A stretch of 64,000 nucleotides of DNA from Limnohabitans sp. Jir61 (GTDB taxonomy: Bacteria > Pseudomonadota > Gammaproteobacteria > Burkholderiales > Burkholderiaceae_C): the NCBI RefSeq assembly GCF_003063545.1, contig NZ_NESD01000002.1:496001-560000 (forward strand), written 5' to 3'. Of this stretch, positions 25,872-35,182 are shown one piece after another. A program made the translations under genes and the position numbers. Numbering within the stretch: the first letter of the stretch is position 1; each line of letters starts with the position of its first letter. The notes beneath the pieces were generated by a model. That model made no database searches, had not been told where the DNA came from, and was given only the letters and a program-made list of their open reading frames with translations.

Positions 25872-27281
25872 ATGCGCCGCCCGCTGCCCTACGCCTTTGC
25901 ACGCACCCACCAGCTGTTGCTGGAGGACGATGGCCACACGCTCACGCTGTGGCACAGCGATGCGCCAGACCTGAGCGCCTGGAGCGAGGTGACGCGCCGC
26001 CACGCGGTGCAGTCGTTTGAATACACCGACAAAGCCACACTGGCCAAACGCATCAGCGAAGCCTATGCACAAGCCGACAGCAATGCCGCTGCAGTGGTGA
26101 GCGAAGTCGAGAGCGATGCCGACCTCACACGCATGATGCAAGAGCTGCCTGCGGTAGAAGACTTGTTAGAAGCCGCGGATGACGCACCCATCATCCGCAT
26201 GCTCAACGCGCTGCTGACGCAAGCCGCACGCGATGGCGCGAGCGACATTCACATCGAACCGTATGAGCGCCACAGCAGTGTGCGTTTCCGTGTCGACGGC
26301 ACGCTGCGCGAAGTGGTGCAGCCTAACCGTGCATTGCACGCGGCATTGATTTCGCGCTTGAAAATCATGGCCGAGTTGGACATTGCCGAAAAGCGTTTGC
26401 CGCAAGACGGCCGCATTTCGCTGCGACTCGGTCAACGCGCGATTGACGTGCGCGTGTCCACCTTGCCCAGTGCGCACGGCGAACGCGCCGTGCTGCGTTT
26501 GCTAGACAAAACCGAGAGCAAACTCACGCTGCAAGCCGTGGGCATGGAAGGCGAGACCCTGCGCCGCTTTGAAGCGCTGGTGCATCAGCCGCACGGCATC
26601 ATCTTGGTGACTGGCCCCACGGGTTCAGGCAAAACCACCACGCTGTACGCTGCCCTGCAAGGGCTAGACGCCACGCGCAACAACATCATGACGGTGGAAG
26701 ACCCGATTGAATACGAGCTGGCTGGCGTGGGCCAAACACAGGTGAACCCCAAGATTGATTTGGACTTTGCCAAAGCCCTGCGCGCCATCCTGCGCCAAGA
26801 CCCAGACATCATCATGATTGGTGAGATTCGCGATTACGAGACTGCGCAAATCGCCATTCAAGCCTCGCTCACCGGCCACTTGGTGTTGGCCACGCTGCAC
26901 ACCAACGATGCGGCCAGCGCCATCACCCGATTGACCGACATGGGCGTAGAGCCCTTCTTGCTTAGCTCGTCTTTACTGGGTGTGTTGGCCCAGCGCCTAC
27001 TGCGCAAAACCTGCACGCATTGCGGCGATAACAGTGGAGAAGCCTACGGCTTGGGTTGCGTCGCCTGCGGCCAAAGCGGCTACCAAGGCCGCACTGGCAT
27101 TTTTGAACTTCTCACCACTAACGACGACATCCGCGCCCTCATCCACAACCAAGCCAGCGAAGCGCAGCTGCGCGATGCAGCTTTGCGCAACGGCATGACG
27201 CTGATGCGTGATGATGGCGAACGCTTGGTGCGCCACGGTATTTCTACCCGCGAAGAACTGATTCGCGTGACACGCGACTAA
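25872..27281 (+). CDS. gspE: Type II secretion ATPase GspE
   Basis: Cytoplasmic hexameric ATPase that powers pseudopilus assembly, 469 residues. Walker A GPTGSGKT is at 248-255; the Asp box, Walker B (RQDPDIIMIGEIRD) and His box (LVLATLHTNDAASAI) follow. The four-cysteine zinc module is present near residue 380 (CTHCGD ... GCVACG). The N-terminal N1E region is short, so the protein is somewhat smaller than the 500-residue norm. Gene order D-E-F is conventional. Confidence 0.96.
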   Translation: MRRPLPYAFARTHQLLLEDDGHTLTLWHSDAPDLSAWSEVTRRHAVQSFEYTDKATLAKRISEAYAQADSNAAAVVSEVESDADLTRMMQELPAVEDLLEAADDAPIIRMLNALLTQAARDGASDIHIEPYERHSSVRFRVDGTLREVVQPNRALHAALISRLKIMAELDIAEKRLPQDGRISLRLGQRAIDVRVSTLPSAHGERAVLRLLDKTESKLTLQAVGMEGETLRRFEALVHQPHGIILVTGPTGSGKTTTLYAALQGLDATRNNIMTVEDPIEYELAGVGQTQVNPKIDLDFAKALRAILRQDPDIIMIGEIRDYETAQIAIQASLTGHLVLATLHTNDAASAITRLTDMGVEPFLLSSSLLGVLAQRLLRKTCTHCGDNSGEAYGLGCVACGQSGYQGRTGIFELLTTNDDIRALIHNQASEAQLRDAALRNGMTLMRDDGERLVRHGISTREELIRVTRD

Positions 27282-27320
27282 ACCTCTGCAACCATCCCCT
27301 GCCACTTAGCCAAATCCACC

Positions 27321-28535
27321 ATGCCCGCCTACTCGTTTGAAGCCCTAGACCCTCAAGGCCAAACGCGCCGTGGTGTGCTGGAGGCCGATACAGCGCGAAC
27401 CGCACGCAGCCAGTTGCGTGCACAAGATTTGGTGCCGCTCAAGGTAGAACCAGTACAACGCACCAGCAGCGGCTTGAATACCATCATTTGGGAAAGTAAG
27501 GTATTTGGCAGCACAGCACTGGCTGTGTGGACACGCCAGCTCTCAGGTTTGGTCAACGCGGGCTTGCCACTTGAACGCGCACTATCTGCCTTGAGTGACG
27601 AAGCTGAAACACCCCGTCAGCGCGACCTGGTGTCTGCCCTGCGCACCGAGGTGAATGCGGGCGCACCGTTTGCCAAAGCGCTGAGCCAACACCCCCGCGA
27701 GTTCAGTGCCATCTTCACTGCGGTAATTGGTGCGGGCGAGCAAAGCGGCCACTTAGGGCTGGTGCTTGAACGCTTGGCCGACGATTTGCAAGAGCAGCAA
27801 AACTTGCGTGGCAAGTTGTTGGCCGCAGGCCTTTACCCCGCCATCGTGTGTGTGGTGGCCTTGGTCATCGTGTTGTTCTTGCTGGCCTATGTTGTGCCGC
27901 AAGTGGCGCAGGTGTTTGGCAGCAATCAGCAGCAACTCCCCGCGCTCACCAGCTTCATGCTGGCCTTGAGCAGCTTTGTGCAGAACTTTTGGGTGTGGGG
28001 CTTGGTGCTGATCACCTTGCTTTCCGCAGGCGGACATATCGCTTTAAAACAAGCCGATGTGCGCTTGCGTTTTGATGCCATGTGGTTGCAGCTGCCGCTG
28101 ATTGGCCGCTTGGCCCGTGGCTACAACGCTGCACGCTTTGCCAGCACCTTGGCCATGCTGGCCACTGCAGGCGTGCCCATTTTGAAAGCGCTGCAAGCCG
28201 CAGCCGACACCCTCAGCAACACCGCCCTCAAACGCGATGCGCAAGACGCGCTGGTACTGGTGCGCGAAGGCGCACCGCTGGCATCGGCTATCGCACAACA
28301 CAAACGTTTTCCACGCTTGTTGGTGATGTTCTCGCGCTTGGGCGAGCAAACCGGCACACTGCCCACCATGCTGCAACGCGCCGCCGCGCAGCTGAGCGAA
28401 GAAGTGCAACGCCGCGCTTTGCAACTGGCAACAATTCTGGAGCCACTGCTCATCGTGGCAATGGGTGCGATGGTGATGCTCATCGTCTTAGCGGTGATGC
28501 TGCCCATCATTCAACTCAATCAGTGGGTGAGGTAA
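27321..28535 (+). CDS. gspF: Type II secretion platform protein GspF
   Basis: Polytopic inner-membrane platform protein, 404 residues, with two T2SSF domains (about 70-190 and 273-395) and three membrane helices (near 170, 220 and 375). Family marks are WTRQLSGLVNAGLPLERALS and, in the second repeat, FASTLAMLATAGVPILKALQ. It is the last gsp gene. Three bases separate it from a 5'-nucleotidase gene, so the transcript may continue. Confidence 0.95.
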   Translation: MPAYSFEALDPQGQTRRGVLEADTARTARSQLRAQDLVPLKVEPVQRTSSGLNTIIWESKVFGSTALAVWTRQLSGLVNAGLPLERALSALSDEAETPRQRDLVSALRTEVNAGAPFAKALSQHPREFSAIFTAVIGAGEQSGHLGLVLERLADDLQEQQNLRGKLLAAGLYPAIVCVVALVIVLFLLAYVVPQVAQVFGSNQQQLPALTSFMLALSSFVQNFWVWGLVLITLLSAGGHIALKQADVRLRFDAMWLQLPLIGRLARGYNAARFASTLAMLATAGVPILKALQAAADTLSNTALKRDAQDALVLVREGAPLASAIAQHKRFPRLLVMFSRLGEQTGTLPTMLQRAAAQLSEEVQRRALQLATILEPLLIVAMGAMVMLIVLAVMLPIIQLNQWVR

Positions 28536-28538
28536 TTC

Positions 28539-29441
28539 ATGGGTGTTTCTTTAGACGGCAAGTTAGTTGTAGCGATCTCATCGCGAGCGCTGTTCGACTT
28601 CGAAGAAGAAAACCAAGTCTTCGAACAAGGCGACGACCGCGCCTACATGAACCTGCAGCTCGACCGCCTCGAAACACCGGCCAAGCCAGGCGTTGCTTTC
28701 TCGTTGGTGCAAAAGCTCTTGGCCTTCAACACCTCTGAAGCGCAACGTGTGGAAGTGGTCATCCTCTCGCGTAACGACCCGGTCAGTGGTATGCGCGTGT
28801 TCCGCTCGGCCCAACATTACGGCTTACCGATTCAGCGCGGCAGCTTCACGCGCGGGCAATCGCCTTGGCGCTATTTGCGACCGCTCAACGCCAACTTGTT
28901 TTTGTCCACGCATTTGTCGGACGTTCGTTCGGCCTTGGACGCAGGCGTACCCGCCGCGCAGGTGTACCCACACTCAGCGCACGCATCCGAAGCCAACCCA
29001 CACGAAGTGCGCATCGCGTTTGACGGCGATGCGGTGTTGTTCAGCGACGAAGCTGAGCGTGTATTTCAAACTCAAGGCTTGGACGCGTTTCAGCAGCACG
29101 AAAAAACCAATGCCGCGCAGCCCTTGCCCGCTGGCCCATTCAAACCATTGCTGCTGGCCCTCCAAGGGCTACAACAAGCGGGCACACCACACATGCGCAT
29201 ACGTACCGCGCTGGTCACCGCTCGCAGCGCGCCCGCGCACGAGCGTGCCATTCGCACGCTGATGAACTGGAACATTGAAGTAGACGAAGCCATGTTCTTG
29301 GGCGGCCTTGAAAAAGGCGAGTTCTTGCGCGAGTTTGAACCCGACTTTTTCTTTGACGACCAAACCGGCCACATCGAATCTGCCGCCCGTCACGTACCCG
29401 CAGGCCATGTGGCCAGCGGGGTGCGCAACACCGAAGTCTAA
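28539..29441 (+). CDS. 5'-nucleotidase (cytosolic NT5C1-like family)
   Basis: Protein of 300 residues that matches the 5-nucleotidase family related to animal cytosolic 5'-nucleotidase I, which dephosphorylates nucleoside monophosphates. Seen motifs are LVVAISSRALFDFEEEN at the start, VVILSRNDPVSGMRVF, FLSTHLSDVRSALDAG, RIAFDGDAVLFSDEAE (the HAD-like acidic loop) and ALVTARSAPAHERAIRTL. It follows gspF by three bases and precedes an ABC exporter by five, although neither neighbour has an obvious functional link. Substrate preference cannot be told from sequence. Confidence 0.88.
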   Translation: MGVSLDGKLVVAISSRALFDFEEENQVFEQGDDRAYMNLQLDRLETPAKPGVAFSLVQKLLAFNTSEAQRVEVVILSRNDPVSGMRVFRSAQHYGLPIQRGSFTRGQSPWRYLRPLNANLFLSTHLSDVRSALDAGVPAAQVYPHSAHASEANPHEVRIAFDGDAVLFSDEAERVFQTQGLDAFQQHEKTNAAQPLPAGPFKPLLLALQGLQQAGTPHMRIRTALVTARSAPAHERAIRTLMNWNIEVDEAMFLGGLEKGEFLREFEPDFFFDDQTGHIESAARHVPAGHVASGVRNTEV

Positions 29442-29446
29442 AAAAC

Positions 29447-31282
29447 ATGAACGCATTCAGAAGCGTTGCCAACAACGTGGCGACGAATTGGCAAAAAAGC
29501 CGCTTGCAACTCAGCCGCGTCTGGGCTTTGTCACTGCCCTATTTCAAGTCGGAAGAAAAATGGCGCGCCCGCTTGCTGCTGGCCGCGTGCGTGGGCTTGA
29601 ACCTCGGCATGGTTTACATGATGGTGCTGTTCAACGACTGGAACCGCGTGTTTTACGACGCACTGCAAAACCGTGACGCCGCTGTGTTTTGGCATCAGCT
29701 CGGTGTGTTCGCCATGCTGGCCACGTGCTTCATCATCGTGGCGGTGTATCGCTTTTACCTCACGCAGCTGCTGCAAGTGCGGTGGCGTGCGTGGATGACG
29801 CGCGACTACTTGCAACGCTGGCTCAAAGGCCATGTGTTCTACCAGCTGGAGTTGCAAAGCAAGAACGGCACAGACAACCCCGACCAACGAATTCAAGAAG
29901 ATGTGCAGCAGTTCACCGCTGACACCGTGAGCCTGTCACTCGGCCTACTCGATGCCAGCGTCACGTTGCTGAGCTTTGTGGGCATCTTGTGGGGCCTGTC
30001 TGGCGGCTTTAGTTTTGATGTGCTGGGCGAAACCTACAACATCCCCGGTTTCATGGTGTGGATGGCCTTGGCCTACGCGCTGGCGGGTAGCTTGATTGGT
30101 CACTTCATTGGCCGCTCGATGGCGTCACTCAACTTCGCTCAACAACGTCTTGAAGCCGACTTTCGTCACCACCTGATGCGCGTGCGCGAGTACAGCGAAG
30201 CCATCGCGCTCGACCGTGGCGGCCGTGTAGAACGCTTATCGCTGCAAGAACGCTTTGCACAAGTGCTAGACAACTTCATGCGTTTGTTGCGCGTGCAAAA
30301 ACGCTACACCTGGTTCAACTCAGGCTACGGCCAAGCCGCAGTGGTGTTCCCTATGTTGGTGGCGTCGCCCCGTTATTTCAGCGGTGCGATTCAGCTGGGC
30401 GAGTTGATGCAAATCTCATCTGCGTTTGGCCAAGTGCAAGAGTCGCTCAGCTGGTTCATCAGCAACTACAGCCGCTTGGCATCGTGGCAAGCCACCACGC
30501 TGCGTTTGACCAGTTTTCAAGATCAGATGCTGGCAGTCAAAGTGGATGAGGCAGCCGAGCCAGACACTGCGCCTCTGTCTTTCACCGGCGCTGTCTCGGG
30601 TATCAATGCCTTGCACACCACGCCACTCACCATCTCTCTGCCCAATGGCGATGTGCTGCTGGCCGACACCTCACTCAACGCTGCTGCTGGCGACACCGTT
30701 TTGATTCGCGGCCCCTCGGGCTGCGGCAAATCCACTTTGCTGCGCGTGTTGGCAGGTATTTGGCCGCACGTGACATCGCCCACACACGACCGCCGTGGCG
30801 AGCCCATCACCTACGGCCCCGTGGTACTGCCTGAGCGCAGCGTGTTTATGCCGCAGCGCCCTTACTTCCCCGAAGGCACCTTGCGCCAAGCGCTGGCCTA
30901 CCCCGACAGTGCCGAGCACTACACCGATGAAGCCTTGAAGAATGCTTTGTACGACGCCTTGTTGCCGCACCTAGTAAATGACCTAGACGTGGCCGGCCAC
31001 TGGACTCAACAGCTCTCAGGCGGCGAACAACAACGCTTGGCCTTGGCGCGTGTGTTGCTGAAGCGTCCGCGCTGGATCTTTGCCGATGAAGCCACGAGTG
31101 CATTGGATGAAGCAGCCGAGAAAACGCTCTACGAAAAGCTTCTGACCATGGTGCGCGAAGAAGGTGGCGGCTTGGTGTCTATTGCCCACCGCCCCAGCGT
31201 GGCCAGCCATCACGAAACCGTTTGGCAGTTTGTGCCTGCGCCTCAAGGCAGTGCAGCCAAATTCGTTTTGGTAGCGGAATAA
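29447..31282 (+). CDS. SbmA/BacA-like ABC transporter, fused permease-ATPase
   Basis: Inner-membrane protein of 611 residues with an N-terminal SbmA/BacA-type membrane domain (about 1-330; NDWNRVFYDALQNRD and GTDNPDQRIQEDVQQFT are typical) and a C-terminal ATPase: Walker A GPSGCGKST at 422-430, signature LSGGEQQRLALARVLL, Walker B IFADEATSALDE. Relatives (YddA, Rv1819c) move peptides, cobalamin or other large hydrophilic molecules; the cargo here is unknown. It sits between a 5'-nucleotidase gene and a convergent queC (five bases between stops). Confidence 0.88.
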   Translation: MNAFRSVANNVATNWQKSRLQLSRVWALSLPYFKSEEKWRARLLLAACVGLNLGMVYMMVLFNDWNRVFYDALQNRDAAVFWHQLGVFAMLATCFIIVAVYRFYLTQLLQVRWRAWMTRDYLQRWLKGHVFYQLELQSKNGTDNPDQRIQEDVQQFTADTVSLSLGLLDASVTLLSFVGILWGLSGGFSFDVLGETYNIPGFMVWMALAYALAGSLIGHFIGRSMASLNFAQQRLEADFRHHLMRVREYSEAIALDRGGRVERLSLQERFAQVLDNFMRLLRVQKRYTWFNSGYGQAAVVFPMLVASPRYFSGAIQLGELMQISSAFGQVQESLSWFISNYSRLASWQATTLRLTSFQDQMLAVKVDEAAEPDTAPLSFTGAVSGINALHTTPLTISLPNGDVLLADTSLNAAAGDTVLIRGPSGCGKSTLLRVLAGIWPHVTSPTHDRRGEPITYGPVVLPERSVFMPQRPYFPEGTLRQALAYPDSAEHYTDEALKNALYDALLPHLVNDLDVAGHWTQQLSGGEQQRLALARVLLKRPRWIFADEATSALDEAAEKTLYEKLLTMVREEGGGLVSIAHRPSVASHHETVWQFVPAPQGSAAKFVLVAE

Positions 31283-31287
31283 AAGGC

Positions 31288-32019
31288 TTACGCCTTCCAG
31301 CGCTCCCAGCCTTTAGCTCGCAAATCACACGCTGGACATGTGCCACAGCCATAACCCCAATCGTGGCGATGCGTGCGGTCACCCATGTAGCAAGTGTGGG
31401 TGTGTTCGACGATGAGGTCCACCAACTGATTCCCACCATCGGCGTGTGCTTTTTGGCCAAGATCAAAGGCCAGCTGCCACGTCTGCGCTTTGTCGATCCA
31501 CATCAACGGTGTCTCAATCAACAAGCGGCGGTCCATGCCCAGTGACAAGGCAATTTGCATGGCCTTCATGGTGTCGTCGCGGCAGTCGGGGTAGCCCGAA
31601 AAATCGGTTTCGCACACGCCGGTGACGATCACATCCAAATCACGGCGGTAGGCCAAAGCAGCGGCGAGTGTGAGGAACAACAGGTTGCGACCCGGCACAA
31701 AAGTGTTAGGTAGGCCCGAGGCTTCCATCTTAAAAGCGGTGTCACGCGTGAGCGAGGTTTCGCTCACTTGCCCCAACACACCAAGATCAAGCAAATGGTC
31801 TTCGCCCAGCTTGTGTCCCCACTGCGGGAATTGCTCACGCACTTGCGCCAGCACTTGGATGCGGGCTTCAAGCTCTACCAAATGTCGTTGACGGTAATCA
31901 AACGCCAAGGTTTCCACGCGCTCGTATTGCGCCAACGCATGGGCCAAACAGGTGGTGGAGTCTTGCCCACCCGAAAAGAGAACGAGTGCGTTGCGATGAA
32001 TGGGGTTGCGTGCTTGCAT
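31288..32019 (-). CDS. queC: 7-cyano-7-deazaguanine synthase QueC
   Basis: Enzyme that converts 7-carboxy-7-deazaguanine to preQ0, using ATP and ammonia, on the way to queuosine in tRNA. The PP-loop SGGQDST lies at about residues 16-22 and the zinc site is in the C-terminal [14 protein letters not shown]. Length 243 is a little above the norm. Other conserved stretches are [18 protein letters not shown] and [14 protein letters not shown]. It stands alone; no queD, queE or queF is near. Confidence 0.95.
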   Translation of the reverse strand: MQARNPIHRNALVLFSGGQDSTTCLAHALAQYERVETLAFDYRQRHLVELEARIQVLAQVREQFPQWGHKLGEDHLLDLGVLGQVSETSLTRDTAFKMEASGLPNTFVPGRNLLFLTLAAALAYRRDLDVIVTGVCETDFSGYPDCRDDTMKAMQIALSLGMDRRLLIETPLMWIDKAQTWQLAFDLGQKAHADGGNQLVDLIVEHTHTCYMGDRTHRHDWGYGCGTCPACDLRAKGWERWKA

Positions 32020-32049
32020 AAGAGTGGCGTGCTGCTGAGTAAGTTCTGT

Positions 32050-32640
32050 TTAGTGCGAAGAAGGCGCGTGCGAGGTATGGGCCGCTTGGGAGATTTTGTC
32101 AGTCAAGGCAATCGCCAAAGCACTGAGCAAGAAGGTGATGTGAATGATGGTTTGCCACATCAACACTTTCTCATCGTAGTTGGCGGCATTGATGAAGGTT
32201 TTGAGCAAATGGATGGACGAAATGCCAATGATGGCCATGCCCAATTTAACCTTCAAGATCGACGCGTTCACATGGCTGAGCCACTCTGGCTGATCAGGGT
32301 GGTTTTCTAAATACATACGAGACACAAAAGTTTCGTAGCCGCCCACAATGACCATGATGAGCAAGTTGGAGATCATCACCACGTCAATGAGCCCTAAAAC
32401 CACCAGCATGGTGATGGATTCACTCAGGTGCGTGACGGTCATGCCAGTTTTGTAACCAATGCTGGTGACCAACGCATCTAGCGCCGCTTGGCTGCCAAAT
32501 GCAGCCTCAATCAAATGCACCAGCTCCACCCAAAAATGAAACACATACACCGCTTGCGCAGCAATGAGCCCTAAATACAGAGGCAGCTGCAGCCAGCGGC
32601 TGGCAAAAATAAAACGCGGCAAAGTAGGGATTTGTTGCAT
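32050..32640 (-). CDS. YqhA/UPF0114 family membrane protein
   Basis: Inner-membrane protein of 196 residues from the UPF0114 (YqhA, TIGR00645) family. Visible are FASRWLQLPLYLGLIAAQ at the start, four hydrophobic segments and the signature DVVMISNLLIMVIVGGYETF. Function is unknown for the family. The ATG at 32640 starts MQQIPTLPRFIFASR, as in homologues; the open frame upstream to 32781 overlaps the divergent yggT-like gene and is rejected. Confidence 0.87.
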   Translation of the reverse strand: MQQIPTLPRFIFASRWLQLPLYLGLIAAQAVYVFHFWVELVHLIEAAFGSQAALDALVTSIGYKTGMTVTHLSESITMLVVLGLIDVVMISNLLIMVIVGGYETFVSRMYLENHPDQPEWLSHVNASILKVKLGMAIIGISSIHLLKTFINAANYDEKVLMWQTIIHITFLLSALAIALTDKISQAAHTSHAPSSH

Positions 32641-32697
32641 GCGGAACAATCTTTCGTGAATCTTCAAATTTTGCCTTAGCCCGCCTAAACTCAAGCC

Positions 32698-33258
32698 ATG
32701 TTGATACAAATTTTCTCTTTGATCCTCCACTTCGTTGTGGGCTTGGTGGCTGGCACCTGTTTGCTGCGCATGTACATGCATTTACAGCGCATCAACCTCT
32801 CTAGCAGTGGCGGTAATCCGCTTGCTCCATTTGTGTTCAGCATCACCAATTGGATTGTGTTGCCGGTGCGTCGCTTTGTGCCTGCCATCGGCCGCTTGGA
32901 CACGGCCAGCTTGGTCGCCGCCTACGCGGTACTGCTGGCCAAACATTCCCTGCTCTGGATCGTGGCAGGTGCAACAGCGCATTGGCTGAGCTTAGTCACC
33001 AACGCTGGGTTTGAGTTGCTCAGCGTCATTTTGTCGAGCCTGATGTGGATGGTGATTGCCTACGCATTGATGTCATGGTTCAGTTCAGCGTCGGATGCAC
33101 GTTATTTCTTGGCGCAATTGGTTGAACCCTTGCTCATTCCTATTCGCCGCGTGTTGCCTCACATGGGCGCTGTGGATTTATCGCCCATCGCTTTGATGCT
33201 GTTGATTCAAATCGCTGACATCGTGTTGCGCCATGTGCAGATGCAATTCGGTTATTAA
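32698..33258 (+). CDS. YggT family membrane protein
   Basis: Inner-membrane protein of 186 residues with two YGGT repeats. The second repeat has LMSWFSSASDARYFLAQLVE and PIRRVLPHMGAVDLSPIALM, the family signature. YggT-like proteins have been linked to osmotic tolerance and to cell-division or membrane organisation in other groups, but the role here is not established. It is divergent from the YqhA gene and followed ten bases later by the lipocalin. Confidence 0.87.
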   Translation: MLIQIFSLILHFVVGLVAGTCLLRMYMHLQRINLSSSGGNPLAPFVFSITNWIVLPVRRFVPAIGRLDTASLVAAYAVLLAKHSLLWIVAGATAHWLSLVTNAGFELLSVILSSLMWMVIAYALMSWFSSASDARYFLAQLVEPLLIPIRRVLPHMGAVDLSPIALMLLIQIADIVLRHVQMQFGY

Positions 33259-33267
33259 GGAACGTCG

Positions 33268-33831
33268 ATGTCGCTCAAACGCTTTTGTCTCGCTACCGTT
33301 TTGGTTTGCCATGTATTGAACGTAGCAGCTCAAAACGTGGCAACGCCTGCTAACTTACCCAGCGTGAGAACCATTGCCTCGTTGGATGTGCCGCGCTACA
33401 TGGGCACTTGGTATGAGATCGCCAAATTCCCCAACCGGTTCCAAACCAAGTGCGCAGCCAACACACGCGCTCAGTATTTGGCGCAAGCCGATGGATCAGT
33501 TCAAGTACTCAACAGCTGTGTCACTGCCGACGGCAGCACCATCGACGCACTGGGTAAAGCACACCAAGTCGGCCCCGCGACATCGCCAAAACTCCAAGTG
33601 CGCTTTGCGCCTGCGTGGTTGAGTTGGCTTTCAGCCGTGTGGGGCGATTATTGGGTGATTGACCTCGATGCAGACTACCAACTGGCCGCGGTGAGCGACG
33701 CATCGCGTGAATACCTGTGGGTGCTGTCACGCACACCGCTGGTGAACGCTAAAGCGTATGACGCTTTGTTAGATCGCCTCAAAGCACAGCATTTTGATGT
33801 GCAAAAACTTGAGCGAACACCACAACGTTAA
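33268..33831 (+). CDS. Lipocalin family protein (Blc-like)
   Basis: Exported lipocalin of 187 residues, a beta-barrel that binds lipids or other hydrophobic ligands in the envelope. The lipocalin signature is clear: YMGTWYEIAKFPNRFQ (GTWYE), later DYWVIDLDADYQLAAVSD and EYLWVLSRTP. The N-terminal signal (LATVLVCHVLNVAAQ) has a cysteine but not a proper lipobox, since the residue before it is valine. It is therefore probably soluble in the periplasm, unlike E. coli Blc. Confidence 0.9.
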   Translation: MSLKRFCLATVLVCHVLNVAAQNVATPANLPSVRTIASLDVPRYMGTWYEIAKFPNRFQTKCAANTRAQYLAQADGSVQVLNSCVTADGSTIDALGKAHQVGPATSPKLQVRFAPAWLSWLSAVWGDYWVIDLDADYQLAAVSDASREYLWVLSRTPLVNAKAYDALLDRLKAQHFDVQKLERTPQR

Positions 33832-33846
33832 AAGGGAAAAATCAAC

Positions 33847-34056
33847 ATGCGAGTCAAACAAATCCTCACCGATGTGCAACTGGTCATCGCTGACCTTGAA
33901 GTACATCTGAATGGCGAGCTACGCACTAGCCCCACGCTGTGCGCGCTCATTCCTGCGGCGAATGGTCATGAAGAAAAAATCGTACCGCTCAATACGCCCG
34001 ACGGCCGACCGATTTTTATGAATTTAGAAAACGCGATTCAGCCACTTAGCGACTAA
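33847..34056 (+). CDS. Hypothetical small protein
   Basis: Open frame of 69 residues with an A/G-rich ribosome site (AAAAGGGAAAAA) before its ATG, 15 bases after the lipocalin. It is mostly hydrophilic with no membrane segment or metal motif; the middle reads ALIPAANGHEEKIVPLN. I do not recognise it. Its spacing and direction suggest cotranscription with the lipocalin, and it ends ten bases before a convergent EamA gene. Confidence 0.55.
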   Translation: MRVKQILTDVQLVIADLEVHLNGELRTSPTLCALIPAANGHEEKIVPLNTPDGRPIFMNLENAIQPLSD

Positions 34057-34066
34057 AACTGTCGCT

Positions 34067-34957
34067 TTAGTCTTGTGTTTTTTGTCGTGTCTCGTACACA
34101 GTCAATAAACCGCCGGCTACACCACTGAGGGTGATCAGGCCGATGCCGAGCATCGACAGTTGGTCTGGCACATGTTGGAACACCAGCCAATCACCAAGCA
34201 TTGCAAACCCGATTTGCGCATACATGTAAGGCATGAGCGTGCCTGCCGGCGAACGCTCAAAAGCCAAGATAAGCAGAAAGTGCCCCACGCCCCCTGCTAC
34301 GCCCATCAAGATCAACTCCAATAAAACTTGCGTGTCTGTGATGGGAGACCAGAACCAAAACAAGGGAATAGAGGTCAGCAGTGTGCCTATCCAAGTGGTG
34401 TAGAACTGCGTGGTCATTGCGTCTTCGGTACGCGCCAGTTTACTGGTCAGCAACTGAAATGCCGCATTCACAATGACTAACGCCAGAGGAATTAACAAAG
34501 GCCACCCAAACACTTGTGTGCCAGGTCGCACGATGATGAGCGTACCAATGAAGCCGCCACACACCAACACCATGCGACGTGCCGAAACATGTTCACCTAG
34601 CATTCGTGCGGCCAATAACGTGACCAACAAGGGCACGGTCATCACAATGGCGGTGAACTCACCGACAGGCATAAACTTCAAACTGGAAAACGCCAAGCCC
34701 GTGACTGAGACCAACAACACGCCGCGTGTGATTTGTCGTCGTGGATGTTCAGTTTTAAAAACATCCAAGCCTTTGATGGGAAACACCACAGCCGTGGTGA
34801 GCACAGCCTGAAAAAAGTAACGCCCCCACAGAGCCATCATCAACGGAACTACCGTCGTGACACGCTTACTGGTAGTGTCCAGTGTGGCAAAACACATCAC
34901 CGCCAACAGCAACAAACAGATGCCAAGTAAAGCTGAGTGTTTTTTGCGATGGGGCAT
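34067..34957 (-). CDS. DMT superfamily (EamA) transporter
   Basis: Inner-membrane carrier of 296 residues with about ten helices arranged as two EamA repeats. The first begins LLGICLLLLAVMCFATLDTTSK; the second shows FERSPAGTLMPYMYAQIGFA. Members export or import metabolites such as amino acids and nucleotides, so the substrate is open. Its start overlaps the HNH gene stop by one base (TGATG), which places it at the end of a malic enzyme-HNH-EamA transcript. Confidence 0.87.
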   Translation of the reverse strand: MPHRKKHSALLGICLLLLAVMCFATLDTTSKRVTTVVPLMMALWGRYFFQAVLTTAVVFPIKGLDVFKTEHPRRQITRGVLLVSVTGLAFSSLKFMPVGEFTAIVMTVPLLVTLLAARMLGEHVSARRMVLVCGGFIGTLIIVRPGTQVFGWPLLIPLALVIVNAAFQLLTSKLARTEDAMTTQFYTTWIGTLLTSIPLFWFWSPITDTQVLLELILMGVAGGVGHFLLILAFERSPAGTLMPYMYAQIGFAMLGDWLVFQHVPDQLSMLGIGLITLSGVAGGLLTVYETRQKTQD

Positions 34958-35178
34958 CAGTTTTTGGTCTTTGCGTGGCGCAAATTGTTGCAGCGGTCGT
35001 GGCTGATAGCCAAGTTCTCTTGGTGGCTGTTGCCACCTTCACTGAGCGGCTGAATGTGCTCAAGCGTGGCGTCGGCTTGCGCCACATGCTCACCGCAGAC
35101 CCAACACGGAACCACGCCATGCATTTGGCGCGATACCATTTTGTACATTTTGTCGCGGGTGAGCTTAAGCCGACTCAA
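34957..35178 (-). CDS. Small HNH endonuclease domain protein
   Basis: Seventy-three residues that consist almost wholly of an HNH/zinc finger: C25 and C28 (CWVC), the catalytic pair in LEHI (E40, H41), N55 in ENL, then H60 and C63 in SHDRCNNLR. Such short HNH proteins are usually nicking or double-strand endonucleases, some linked to phage or repair, but no phage context is present here. The start is TTG at 35178, or possibly ATG at 35148. It lies between maeB (four bases) and an EamA gene (overlap), so it appears fixed in this operon. Confidence 0.78.
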   Translation of the reverse strand: MSRLKLTRDKMYKMVSRQMHGVVPCWVCGEHVAQADATLEHIQPLSEGGNSHQENLAISHDRCNNLRHAKTKN

Positions 35179-35182
35179 GGTG

